Shown here: positions 49,501 to 58,565 of the stretch, piece after piece | Layout: each line of letters begins with the position of its first letter | Position numbering within the stretch: position 1 is the first letter of the stretch | Origin: Rhizobium sp. CSW-27 | Lineage (GTDB): Bacteria > Pseudomonadota > Alphaproteobacteria > Rhizobiales > Rhizobiaceae | Length of the DNA: 64,000 bases | Reading direction: 5' to 3' | NCBI RefSeq assembly: GCF_018760785.1 | Contig: NZ_JAHHZO010000018.1 | Coordinates: 21,684 to 85,683, forward strand | Program-made: the position numbers and the translations under genes | Notes under the pieces: generated by a model | Databases searched by the model: none | What the model was told of the DNA's origin: nothing | Seen by the model: the letters and a program-made list of their open reading frames with translations, nothing else

Positions 49501-50916
49501 TCAGGCGGCGGTGCGGGACGGTTTGGATGGAAGGAAGGACGACAGGGCAAGCACGCGCTCGAGATGCCGCGCCACCGAGGCGGCCAGATCCTCCCGCCAA
49601 GGACGCGCGACCAGCTGGATCGCAACGGGCATGCCTTCCCGACCGACAGCCACCGGCAGGGTGACGACCGGCAGGCCGAGATAGGAGAAGGGCCGGGTGA
49701 GCGAGGTCATGCCGCTCACCACCTCGTTCATCCGCTGCCCGGCGCCCACATCGACATCCCGGTCGAGCGGAGCGACGAAGGGCATGGCCGGCAGCATCAG
49801 CACATCGCAGGCGCTGAAGACCTCATCGAGGAAGCGGGCCAGCATGACGGAGCGGATCTGCAGCGCCCGGACATAGACGGGGCCTGGAATGGCAAGCCCC
49901 TGGGAAATGCGCATGCGCACCTGCGGCCCGTAATCCTGCGGGCGCTCCCGCATGCCGTCGAAATGCACGGCGGCGGCCTCTGTCATGGCAACGGCATTGG
50001 CAAGCTCCGTCACAGACTCCAGCGCGCCGAGACCGACATCGCGCACCTCTGCCGCCGTGCCATCAAGCAGGCCGGCAAGCTGCTGGACCGCCTGCCCCAC
50101 TTCCTCGGACAGGCTTTCCGTGAAGGCACCGGTCGCCACACCGATCCGCATGCCGGACAGCGACCCGGACAGGGAACCGAGCGGCGCCGGAACGCAGGTG
50201 GGGTCGCTGCCATCCGGCCCGCTGATCAGCGACAGCATCAGCCAGGCATCCTCCACGCTTGCGGCGAGTGGCCCGATGCAATCCTGCGAGAAGGAAAGCG
50301 GCATGGCGCCGTGACGGCTGACGCGCCCCTGCGTCGGCTTGATGCCGACAGTTCCGCAACAGGCGGCCGGCAGGCGGATGGAGCCGCCCGTATCGGAGCC
50401 GAGGGCGGCGAGAACCACACCACCGCCGACAGCCGCGCCCGAACCGCTGGACGAACCGCCGGTGATCCTCGCCGGATCGATCGGGTTCATTGCCCGCCCA
50501 TGATGATGATTGTGCCCCGTCGGCCCCATCGCGAATTCGGACATGTTGAGCCGCCCGATGGAGAGGCTGCCGGCCGCCTTGAGACGCGCCATCACCGTGG
50601 ACGTCGCCGTCGCCACATGTCCGGCGCGGATGCGCGAACCGCAGCCGGTGATACGGCCTTCGACATCGAACATGTCCTTGTGCGCCAGCGGCACGCCATG
50701 CAGCGAACCGAGCACACGCCCCTCCGCCAGCGCCCGGTCGGCCTCGCGGGCGCAGTCGAGCGCGTGCTCGTGGTCGATGGCGAGAAAAGCGTTGAGATGC
50801 GGCTGGCTCGCCTCGGCCCGCTCCAGCGCCGCCTGCGTCAGTTCCAGCGATGAGACGGTGCGGTTGCGGATCGCTGCGGCGGCTTCGGCCAGCGTGGCGG
50901 GATTGTCAGCGCTCAC
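49501..50916 (-). CDS. amidase-signature hydrolase (AtzE/HpxY-like region)
   Basis: This 471-residue protein has the Ser-cisSer-Lys triad of the amidase signature family: Lys in GVPLAHKDMFDVEG (about 74-87), cis-Ser in TGGSSSGSGAAVGGG (about 151-165) and nucleophile Ser in SDTGGSIRLPAACCGTVGIKP (about 173-193). It probably hydrolyses an amide or carboxy-urea produced by ring opening. The start at 50916 overlaps the small upstream gene by 11 bases, and 29 bases separate its stop from rutF. The combination of a small coupled partner and an AtzE-type amidase recalls AtzG-AtzE and HpxX-HpxY, but the small protein match is weak. Confidence 0.82.
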   Translation of the reverse strand: MSADNPATLAEAAAAIRNRTVSSLELTQAALERAEASQPHLNAFLAIDHEHALDCAREADRALAEGRVLGSLHGVPLAHKDMFDVEGRITGCGSRIRAGHVATATSTVMARLKAAGSLSIGRLNMSEFAMGPTGHNHHHGRAMNPIDPARITGGSSSGSGAAVGGGVVLAALGSDTGGSIRLPAACCGTVGIKPTQGRVSRHGAMPLSFSQDCIGPLAASVEDAWLMLSLISGPDGSDPTCVPAPLGSLSGSLSGMRIGVATGAFTESLSEEVGQAVQQLAGLLDGTAAEVRDVGLGALESVTELANAVAMTEAAAVHFDGMRERPQDYGPQVRMRISQGLAIPGPVYVRALQIRSVMLARFLDEVFSACDVLMLPAMPFVAPLDRDVDVGAGQRMNEVVSGMTSLTRPFSYLGLPVVTLPVAVGREGMPVAIQLVARPWREDLAASVARHLERVLALSSFLPSKPSRTAA

Positions 50917-51118
50917 GGCAAGCCTCCCGCAGCATCAGCGCGGCAAAATGTGCCGGCTCGACCGAAAACAGCGCGTTGTCACGGCCAAGGGAATGCGCAC
51001 CGATGGCCGGCGCATCACGCTCGATCTCGCCCCGCATGGCAACTCCCTCCGCCTCGCTGGCGGAGCGGTTCCAGAAAGCGCGGGCCAGCCGGTCCGGCAG
51101 AATATCATGGCCATCCAT
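50906..51118 (-). CDS. small protein coupled to the amidase, possible AtzG/HpxX-like subunit
   Basis: This 70-residue protein begins MDGHDILPDRLARAFWNR and ends with HFAALMLREACRER. The ATG at 51118 overlaps the permease stop (ATGA), and the end overlaps the amidase by 11 bases, so it is translated as part of the operon. No family was recognised with certainty. Position and size fit the small stabilising subunits (AtzG, HpxX, DUF4089) that accompany AtzE-type amidases, but key residues of that family are not clear here. Confidence 0.55.
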   Translation of the reverse strand: MDGHDILPDRLARAFWNRSASEAEGVAMRGEIERDAPAIGAHSLGRDNALFSVEPAHFAALMLREACRER

Positions 51119-52128
51119 CAGCTGAACTCCTGCGGCTGGCGATTGCGCACCAGCTGGCTGAGCGCCACCGCAATCACCAGCGCCCCGCCATAGAAGAGAT
51201 TCTGCACATAGGCATCCGCGCCCAGCATGGTCAGCCCGGTAATGCCGGTCACGAGGAAATAGACGCTGATCACCGCGCCGAAGGCATTGAACCGGCCCGG
51301 CGAGATGGTCGTCGCCCCGAGAAAGGCTGCGGCAAAGGCCGGCAGAAGCAGGTTGAGACCCGAAAGCGGATCGGCGGAGCCGGTCATGCCGGCATAGAAG
51401 ACGCCGGCGAGCGCCGCAATCAGTCCCGAAACGATGAAAGAGACGGCCCGCACCCGATCCACATTGATGCCGTTGAGGCGCGACACTTCCCGTCCGCGCC
51501 CGACAAACAGCAGCCGACGACCGGCAATCGTATATTCCAGCACGTACCAGATCACCGCCGCCAGAAGGAGCGCATAGAAGAAGGCAAGCGGAATGCCGAA
51601 CAGCCGGTTGATGATCACCCATTCGACCAGCGACATCGAGACGCCGGAGATGGTCTGCGATTTGCTGATCCACAGAATGAGCCCGTTGACGAAGGTGCCG
51701 ACGCCGAGCGTGACGATCAGCGAGTGGATTCGAAAATAGAGCACGAAGAAGGCGTTGACCGCACCGATCACAAGGCCGCTCGCCAGCGCAATGATGAGCG
51801 TCGGCGCGAGCCCCCAGCCGTCGCGCGCATTGAGAACGCCGATCAGCATGGAACTCATGGTCAGCGTCGAAGCGCCGGACAGGTCGAAATCGCCCGAAGT
51901 GAGCGGAATGATGATGCCGAGTGTGAGCACCACCAGCACGGCCTGCGAGCCGAACATGGTGGAAAAGTTGCGCCAGCTCAGAAACGAATCCGGCATCAGG
52001 ATGCCGAAGGTTACGATCAGCAGCAGCCAGGCCCCGACGAGCGCGAAGCGTTCGCCCTCCTGCTTGAGGTTGACGCGCGGCGTGCGCACCGGCACGGCGG
52101 GTTTGGCGGACATCTCGAGCGTCGTCAT
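51118..52128 (-). CDS. ribose-type ABC transporter permease
   Basis: This 336-residue permease is of the BPD_transp_2/RbsC group with about nine hydrophobic segments. Recognisable parts are IIIPLTSGDFDLSGASTLTMSSM (about 72-94) and AGRRLLFVGRGREVSRLNGINVDRVRA (coupling loop). It overlaps the ATPase stop by 4 bases and the small downstream gene by 1 base. It should import the substrate of the RutA/amidase pathway, although its closest relatives carry sugars or similar polar molecules. Confidence 0.86.
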   Translation of the reverse strand: MTTLEMSAKPAVPVRTPRVNLKQEGERFALVGAWLLLIVTFGILMPDSFLSWRNFSTMFGSQAVLVVLTLGIIIPLTSGDFDLSGASTLTMSSMLIGVLNARDGWGLAPTLIIALASGLVIGAVNAFFVLYFRIHSLIVTLGVGTFVNGLILWISKSQTISGVSMSLVEWVIINRLFGIPLAFFYALLLAAVIWYVLEYTIAGRRLLFVGRGREVSRLNGINVDRVRAVSFIVSGLIAALAGVFYAGMTGSADPLSGLNLLLPAFAAAFLGATTISPGRFNAFGAVISVYFLVTGITGLTMLGADAYVQNLFYGGALVIAVALSQLVRNRQPQEFS

Positions 52129-53675
52129 TCTGCGGCCTCCGCGGTTTGGCTTTCACTGTAGAAACAGGCTTCGGTGATGGCTTTGCGGGTGATCTCGGCG
52201 CCGCGCAGCTCCGCAACAGGTCGGCCGCGCGAGAAGACCAGGATACGGTCGCAGATCTGCTCCAGCTGCTCGTTGTCGGTGGAAGCGCACAGGATGGCGG
52301 TTCCGTCGCGCGCCGCCCGGTCGAGAGCGGCAAAGATCTGCTGGCGCGCGCCGAAATCCACCCCTTGCGTCGGCTCGTCCAGGAGAAGCAGGCGCGGCTT
52401 CGTCTGCAGCCATTTGGCCAGCAGAACCTTCTGCTGGTTGCCTCCGGACAAGGACCCGAGCGGCAACTCCGGCCGGCGCGGGCGAACATCGTGCAGGTCC
52501 GACAGATGGCCCGCCTTGCGCACCATGCCGGGACGATCAAGACCCAGCAGTCCGCGGTGGTCGGGAAGAACCGGCAGCGTGATGTTGTCGGTGATGGACA
52601 GGCTGCCGATACCTGCCGCCCCCAGCCGGTCGCCCGGCAGAAGCGCAATGCCGAGCGCCTGCGCTGCTGCGGGCGTCAGCCGACCGAGATCGACGGACTG
52701 CTCGCCCAGAACCATCCGTCCGGCTGCCCTGGCAGCACCGAACAGCGCATAGGGAAGACTTGCGAAACCGGAACCGATGAGGCCGGTTACCCCCAGCGTC
52801 TCCCCCTCCCCGATCGCCAGATCGAAGGGCGAGGCGCCACCGGCGACAACGCCCTGGACGGTGACCGCCGCAGGACTGACCTCGCCGCCCCGCGCCTTGG
52901 CAAAGGCATCGATCCGGCTGCCGACGATGGTATCGAGAATGGCCTGACGCTCGGTGGTTCGCGTATCGAGGATGTCGACCAGTTCGCCATCGCGCAGTAC
53001 GGCCACCCGGTCGGTGATATCGCGCACCTCATCGATGTCGTGGGTAACGATCACCACGGAAGCGCCGGTTGTCACGATGGAGCGGACCAGGCCGAACAGT
53101 CGCTTCACATCCTCGGCCGGCAGGAAGGGGGTCGGCTCGTCCAAGACGAGGATACCCTCGCCGCCATGGCCGGCATCGGAGGCTTTCAGATCCTCGAAGG
53201 CCCGCACGATGGCGACGAAGGCCCGCTCCACCGGCGAAAGCTGGGCAATCGTTGCGAAGGGATCGATCGACAGGCCGAATGCGGCAAACTGCTCGGCGAC
53301 GCGTCTTGCCTCCCGCCGCCAGTTGACGAACCAGGGGGAGCGGGTGCCAAGCGCCGTCACCCGCATGTTTTCCACCACCGTCAGCGAGGCGATCAGGCCG
53401 AGATGCTGGTGCACGAAGGCAACGCCCCGCTTCTTGATGTCCATCTGGTCGAGGGGCAGCGGCATGGTCTGCCCCCAAAGGATCACCTCGCTGCCCTCCT
53501 CCGGCTGATGGAACCCGGCGAGCACCTTGATCAGCGTCGACTTGCCGGAGCCGTTCTGGCCCAGCAGACCGAAGACCTCGCCGCGGCGGATCGACAGCGA
53601 CACGCCTTTCAGTGCCTGAAAGCTGCCGAAGCGCATACGGATATTGTTGAGGTGCAGCACGGCATTGTCGGACAT
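52125..53675 (-). CDS. ribose-type ABC transporter ATP-binding protein
   Basis: This 516-residue protein has two ABC domains. The first has GQNGSGKSTLIK (about 38-49), signature-region QLSPVERAFVAIVRAF (in which the usual SGGQ is replaced), and LVLDEPTPFL. The second has GSGFASLPYALFG in place of a P-loop, a good signature LSGGNQQKVLLAKWL and LLLDEPTQGVDFGARQ. The degenerate motifs are typical of sugar-type importers. The ATG at 53675 is chosen because homology starts there (MSDNAVLHLNNIRMRFG). It starts 30 bases after the binding-protein gene ends. Confidence 0.86.
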   Translation of the reverse strand: MSDNAVLHLNNIRMRFGSFQALKGVSLSIRRGEVFGLLGQNGSGKSTLIKVLAGFHQPEEGSEVILWGQTMPLPLDQMDIKKRGVAFVHQHLGLIASLTVVENMRVTALGTRSPWFVNWRREARRVAEQFAAFGLSIDPFATIAQLSPVERAFVAIVRAFEDLKASDAGHGGEGILVLDEPTPFLPAEDVKRLFGLVRSIVTTGASVVIVTHDIDEVRDITDRVAVLRDGELVDILDTRTTERQAILDTIVGSRIDAFAKARGGEVSPAAVTVQGVVAGGASPFDLAIGEGETLGVTGLIGSGFASLPYALFGAARAAGRMVLGEQSVDLGRLTPAAAQALGIALLPGDRLGAAGIGSLSITDNITLPVLPDHRGLLGLDRPGMVRKAGHLSDLHDVRPRRPELPLGSLSGGNQQKVLLAKWLQTKPRLLLLDEPTQGVDFGARQQIFAALDRAARDGTAILCASTDNEQLEQICDRILVFSRGRPVAELRGAEITRKAITEACFYSESQTAEAAE

Positions 53676-53704
53676 GGCAGGCTCCTTGTCCCGGGGGCGT
53701 GGCG

Positions 53705-54805
53705 TCACTTCAGCTTCCAGAGCTTGCGGAAACCCTCCAGATGCGCATCGCCGTAACCATCGTTGAAGTTGGCGGGAATGCCGGCGGTCTTGATATTGCG
53801 CTCGTCGAAGATCAGCAGCGGCACGTTGAGCTTGGCCGCGGACGGCAGGCCGCACATCATGCGCATGATGTTGTCGACGGCGGCATAGCCCGCCCAGCCG
53901 AGGCTTTCGCCGATGTCCATCTGCACATGGTTTTCGCGCACCATGTCCAGCACGAAGGGCGTGCCGTTGAAGCTTGCGATCTTCACCGCCCCCTCGGATC
54001 CGGTGATGCGCAGCGCCGGCACGACGAACTGCGACATGGAATCGTAGATCGGCAGGATATAGTTGATCGTGGGATCGGCGAGCAGCGCCGACTGCACACC
54101 GGGCTGGATCTTCGTTGCCCATTCGGAGACCGGCACATCGAGATGCTTCTGCTTGCACTGCGGGCACAGCGCCTTCAGCTCGCTCTGGATCGACTGCACG
54201 AAGGGAATGGAGGGCAGGACATCCGAGGAACCGATGATCAGCACGTTCGGCTTGCCGCCCGTCTTCACATAGGCCCAGGCGGCCAGAAGCTTGCCGGCGC
54301 CGCTGAAATCCACCTTGGCGGAATAATCGACGCCCTTGAACTGCTCCTGCGTCACGTCATAGAGATGCGTGGTGCTGATCTTCAGGCCCGCCGCCCGCGC
54401 CTCCGCCAGTTGCGGCCCCAGAACCTCGGGGTTCAGGCCCCCGGCAATGTCCAGCGCATCGTATTTCTGGCTGATGGCCTGTGACACACCCTGGATCCAC
54501 TGGTCCACCTTCAGCTGGTTGTCCCAGGTCGTATAGGTGAAGCCCACTTCCTTTGCCGCCTGTGCCATGCCCTTCTGCAGTTCCACATTGAAGGGAATGG
54601 TCATGGAGATCGGGATGGAGAGGACCTTCTTGCCGGCCATGCAGGCCTTGGCATCAAAGGCTTCGCCCGGCGGCGTGAAGACCGGCATCGTCTCGTGTTC
54701 GGCAACAATCGCCTTCGCATCGCTCATCGGATCGGCGGCGCCCGGCTGTGCCGCCAGAAGCGTTGCGGTGGCGGCAAGCAAAGACGTGAACAGAATTTGG
54801 CGCAT
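53705..54805 (-). CDS. ABC transporter substrate-binding protein (Peripla_BP_4 type)
   Basis: This 366-residue periplasmic protein has a Sec signal (ILFTSLLAATATLLAAQPGAA) and the sugar-binding-like core KKVLSIPISMTIPFNVELQKGMAQAAKEVG (about 59-88), then ISQKYDALDIAGGLNPEVLGPQLAEARAAGLKI. The Cys-rich ALCPQCKQKH stretch is unusual for the family. The ATG at 54805 is better spaced from AAGGGG than 54814. First gene of the minus-strand operon ending at rutF. Two palindromic sites lie upstream (54877 and 55065). Confidence 0.84.
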   Translation of the reverse strand: MRQILFTSLLAATATLLAAQPGAADPMSDAKAIVAEHETMPVFTPPGEAFDAKACMAGKKVLSIPISMTIPFNVELQKGMAQAAKEVGFTYTTWDNQLKVDQWIQGVSQAISQKYDALDIAGGLNPEVLGPQLAEARAAGLKISTTHLYDVTQEQFKGVDYSAKVDFSGAGKLLAAWAYVKTGGKPNVLIIGSSDVLPSIPFVQSIQSELKALCPQCKQKHLDVPVSEWATKIQPGVQSALLADPTINYILPIYDSMSQFVVPALRITGSEGAVKIASFNGTPFVLDMVRENHVQMDIGESLGWAGYAAVDNIMRMMCGLPSAAKLNVPLLIFDERNIKTAGIPANFNDGYGDAHLEGFRKLWKLK

Positions 54806-54876
54806 CTTCGACATTCCCCTTCGTTATCCCCGGCAGACGGCGCGCATCCCCGGATAGCCATGCCTGTGCGAAGATA

Positions 54877-54888
54877 ATGTACGGACAT
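54877..54888. promoter_or_regulatory. GntR site A (ATGTACGGACAT)
   Basis: Imperfect palindrome with a GT-N4-AC core, 72 bases upstream of the binding-protein start. Related sites occur at 55065, 56350 and 57420, each near a promoter of the same cluster. Confidence 0.65.
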
Positions 54889-55064
54889 AAACGAGACATC
54901 GTCAACGTGATTTTGCCTAATTTTTTGCGCTGCACATAATTGCATCAAATGCCGGAATTGGCACATTTGCGCCTGATTGCGGTTTGATCATCGCGCTGCA
55001 GCAAGCGGCAGCCGACGGGTCTGACATGGCAAAGCCGGCCATCCGGCCGGCATTTCGGTTCCGT

Positions 55065-55076
55065 ATGTCTGTACAT
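55065..55076. promoter_or_regulatory. GntR site B (ATGTCTGTACAT)
   Basis: Imperfect palindrome with a GT-N4-AC core, 260 bases upstream of the binding-protein start and just past the end of the MFS gene. Second site for the same operon. Confidence 0.6.
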
Positions 55077-55094
55077 GGAAAGGGGGTGGAGCCG

Positions 55095-56312
55095 TCATCT
55101 GTCCTTGCGATGCGCCAGCCAGGCCGCCACCATTCCGCCAAAGCCGAACAGCGAGAAGCATAGAAAGCTCGCGCCGTAATGTCCGGTCAGGGCATAGAGG
55201 GCGGCAAAGCTCGAGGGGCCGACAATCACCCCGATGAAGGTATAGACGAGTGCGCCACCGGTAATGGCGCCGACCCGCGCCTCGGGCGCATGATGCGCCA
55301 CCTCCGCCAGCAGCACACCATTCCAGCCGATGGTCACAGCACCGACCAGGACGAAGAGGCCGGCCTGCAGCACCACCGGCAGATCGGCCAGCCAGTAAAG
55401 CCCGGCAAAGCCAAGGCCGCCCAGCAGACCCAGCAGCGACAGCGTCAGCAGCCCGCCGCCGATGCGATCGGCGACAACGCCCCAGAACACGCGACCGAAG
55501 GCGCCGGCAAACTGCATGGCCGCGGCCACCGCGCCAGCCGACAGCAGCGACCAGCCCGCATCATGCACCAGCGCAACCACGGCAAAGGCGGAGGCCGAAA
55601 GCTGCATGGCGGAATAGGCAAAGCCGAGCCCGCTCAGCGTGCGCAGCGGCCGACTCTTCCAGATGATCGACTGTTCCTCGACGAAGCCGCGCCCCAGCGA
55701 GCGAGGCTTCGCCACCCGCTTCGGCTCGGCCGCATGGGTGAAGGCCAGCAGCCCCATGGTGGCCAACGGCCCGACCACGCCGATCAGCAGCGCCTGGTGC
55801 CAGCCGAAGCGGGCCGACAGATAGGGAAAGGCAAAGCTTGCACAGATGCCGCCAAGCGGCACGCCCGCCTGCTTCAGGGAAAAGACGATGTTGCGCCGGT
55901 TCTGCGGCGTGACCCGGCTCAGCATTTCGGACGAGGCCGGATTGTTCAGGCCATAACCGAAGCCGATCAGCAGCGAGGCCAGCACGATGACAGGCACAAA
56001 AGCCGTAGCAATGCCGGCGAAACCGAGACCGAAGAGCACGAGCGCGAGATGCTCGACCTTTACCGGCCCGTAGCGCTGCACGAGCGTGCCGGCAACGGCA
56101 GAGGAGATCATGCCGGAGGCATAGATGAGACTGATCTGGTAGCCGATCCAGTGCGCGCCGATGCCGAGATCGCGCGCCACGGAGGGCGCGATGGCGGTCA
56201 GCGCCAGAACACTGGCCGTCGCCACGATCTGGATCAGGGTTGCGGCGGCAAGGGTCTGCAGAAGCGAGGACGCCGGCGCCAGACGCCGCTCTCCCGCAAG
56301 AATGTCCGACAT
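55095..56312 (-). CDS. MFS transporter
   Basis: This 405-residue membrane protein has about twelve transmembrane segments. The motif A-like loop VAGTLVQRYGPVKVEHLALVLFG (between helices 2 and 3) and VADRIGGGLLTLSLLGLLGG (between helices 8 and 9) place it in the major facilitator superfamily. The ATG at 56312 gives the expected N-terminus MSDILAGERR. It is divergent from the GntR gene with an operator candidate in between, so it belongs to the RutA/amidase cluster and probably imports or exports a pathway compound. Confidence 0.83.
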   Translation of the reverse strand: MSDILAGERRLAPASSLLQTLAAATLIQIVATASVLALTAIAPSVARDLGIGAHWIGYQISLIYASGMISSAVAGTLVQRYGPVKVEHLALVLFGLGFAGIATAFVPVIVLASLLIGFGYGLNNPASSEMLSRVTPQNRRNIVFSLKQAGVPLGGICASFAFPYLSARFGWHQALLIGVVGPLATMGLLAFTHAAEPKRVAKPRSLGRGFVEEQSIIWKSRPLRTLSGLGFAYSAMQLSASAFAVVALVHDAGWSLLSAGAVAAAMQFAGAFGRVFWGVVADRIGGGLLTLSLLGLLGGLGFAGLYWLADLPVVLQAGLFVLVGAVTIGWNGVLLAEVAHHAPEARVGAITGGALVYTFIGVIVGPSSFAALYALTGHYGASFLCFSLFGFGGMVAAWLAHRKDR

Positions 56313-56349
56313 GCGTGGAAGCCTTGGATTGCGTGTAAGAAACGAGTAT

Positions 56350-56361
56350 TTGTACGTACTA
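56350..56361. promoter_or_regulatory. GntR site C (TTGTACGTACTA)
   Basis: GTACGTAC is a perfect 8-bp palindrome. It lies 38 bases upstream of the MFS start and 101 bases upstream of the GntR start, in the divergent promoter region, as expected for autoregulation. Confidence 0.7.
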
Positions 56362-56462
56362 ACTGATTTCCGGAATGGGCGCAACTCATCCGCCTGACCG
56401 GCAGGTCCGCTGGAAACCGTTTGATTCCCTTGGCAAAAGCCTGTTGATGAAGGACCGACGGA

Positions 56463-57269
56463 ATGGATGACGAATTGATGACGGAGCAGACAGAGCCGGC
56501 AGTGGAGGAAACAGAGGCCATCGACGGGCAATGGCGCCCGGAGCTTGCCACGGCTCCGCTGTACCTGCAGGTGGCCCATCATCTGGAGGCACGCATCCGC
56601 AGTGGCGAGTTTCCGGTCGGTTCGCTGCTGCCGACGGAAAACGAACTGGCCGCGGCCCTTGGCGTCAGCCGGCAGACCGTTCGCCAGGCGATTGCGACAA
56701 TGCGCACCGGCGGACGACTCTCCGCCCGCAAGGGTGTCGGCACGCGCGTCGAAGCCGGAATGGACGTGGCCCGCCGCCACTTCATCGCTCATTCCCGCTC
56801 CGAACTGTTCGAGGTGGCAAGCAAGACGGAGTTCGTGATCTCGCACCGGCAGGAGATTTCCGCACAGGGGAAACTCGCCGTTGAACTTGGCTGCCGGCCG
56901 GGACGGCGCTTCCTGCACCTGACCGGCGTGCGCTACACGGCCACACGTCAGCGCGCCTTTTCGTGGAACGAAGTCTATGTCGATGCGCGACTGGCACCGG
57001 CCGTGAAGGATGTCGAGGTGGCGAAATCCGCCATCTTCCACCTGATCGAGGAATATACCGGCGAGATGATCCACGAGATCCAGCAGGACATCAAGCCGGT
57101 GGCGCTTACCGCCGAAGTGGCAGACCAGATCGGCTGCAAGGAAGGCGATCTCGCGCTGCAGGTAACCCGCCGCTATTATGGCAGCGGCCGCCGCCTGATC
57201 GAATACGCCTTCCAGATCCTGCCGGCAGACCGTTTCACCTATACCACGACGCTGCGCGCCGAGAACTGA
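56463..57269 (+). CDS. GntR/HutC-family regulator with UTRA domain
   Basis: This 268-residue protein has an N-terminal winged HTH (about 32-100: LYLQVAHHLEARIRSGEFPVGSLLPTENELAAALGVSRQTVRQAI) and a UTRA ligand-binding domain (about 115-262) with LHLTGVRYTATRQRAFSWNEVYVD and FHLIEEYTGEMIHEIQQDIKPV. HutC-type regulators bind GT-rich palindromes with AC partners, and four such sites occur in this cluster. Its own gene is divergent from MFS and 205 bases upstream of the RutA gene. It may start at 56463 or 56478. Confidence 0.87.
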   Translation: MDDELMTEQTEPAVEETEAIDGQWRPELATAPLYLQVAHHLEARIRSGEFPVGSLLPTENELAAALGVSRQTVRQAIATMRTGGRLSARKGVGTRVEAGMDVARRHFIAHSRSELFEVASKTEFVISHRQEISAQGKLAVELGCRPGRRFLHLTGVRYTATRQRAFSWNEVYVDARLAPAVKDVEVAKSAIFHLIEEYTGEMIHEIQQDIKPVALTAEVADQIGCKEGDLALQVTRRYYGSGRRLIEYAFQILPADRFTYTTTLRAEN

Positions 57270-57419
57270 GCCTCCCTCCCACGAAAAACGCCGCCGCTTT
57301 CAGCAACTGCGCATGATTCGCGCGAGCCGGCCACGTGCGCCTTTCGGCAGATTGCTCACAAAATGAGCATGCATATTTTCGCGACATTTCGGACTGGACA
57401 GCCCCCAGAAAGTTTGCAT

Positions 57420-57431
57420 TAGTTCGTACAT
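57420..57431. promoter_or_regulatory. GntR site D (TAGTTCGTACAT)
   Basis: GT-N4-AC palindrome 44 bases upstream of the RutA-like gene. It matches the other three sites in spacing and half-site sequence, read in the opposite orientation. Confidence 0.65.
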
Positions 57432-57474
57432 AAAAAGTTCGAACAGGTCCGAAAACGACGAAGGGGAACTGCAC

Positions 57475-58560
<1,086 letters not shown>

Positions 58561-58565
58561 GCTGC

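Noticed and set aside
57392..57418. Sigma-54-like CTGGAC...TTTGCA upstream of rutA
   Set aside because: The two elements are too far apart and the -24 part deviates from consensus.
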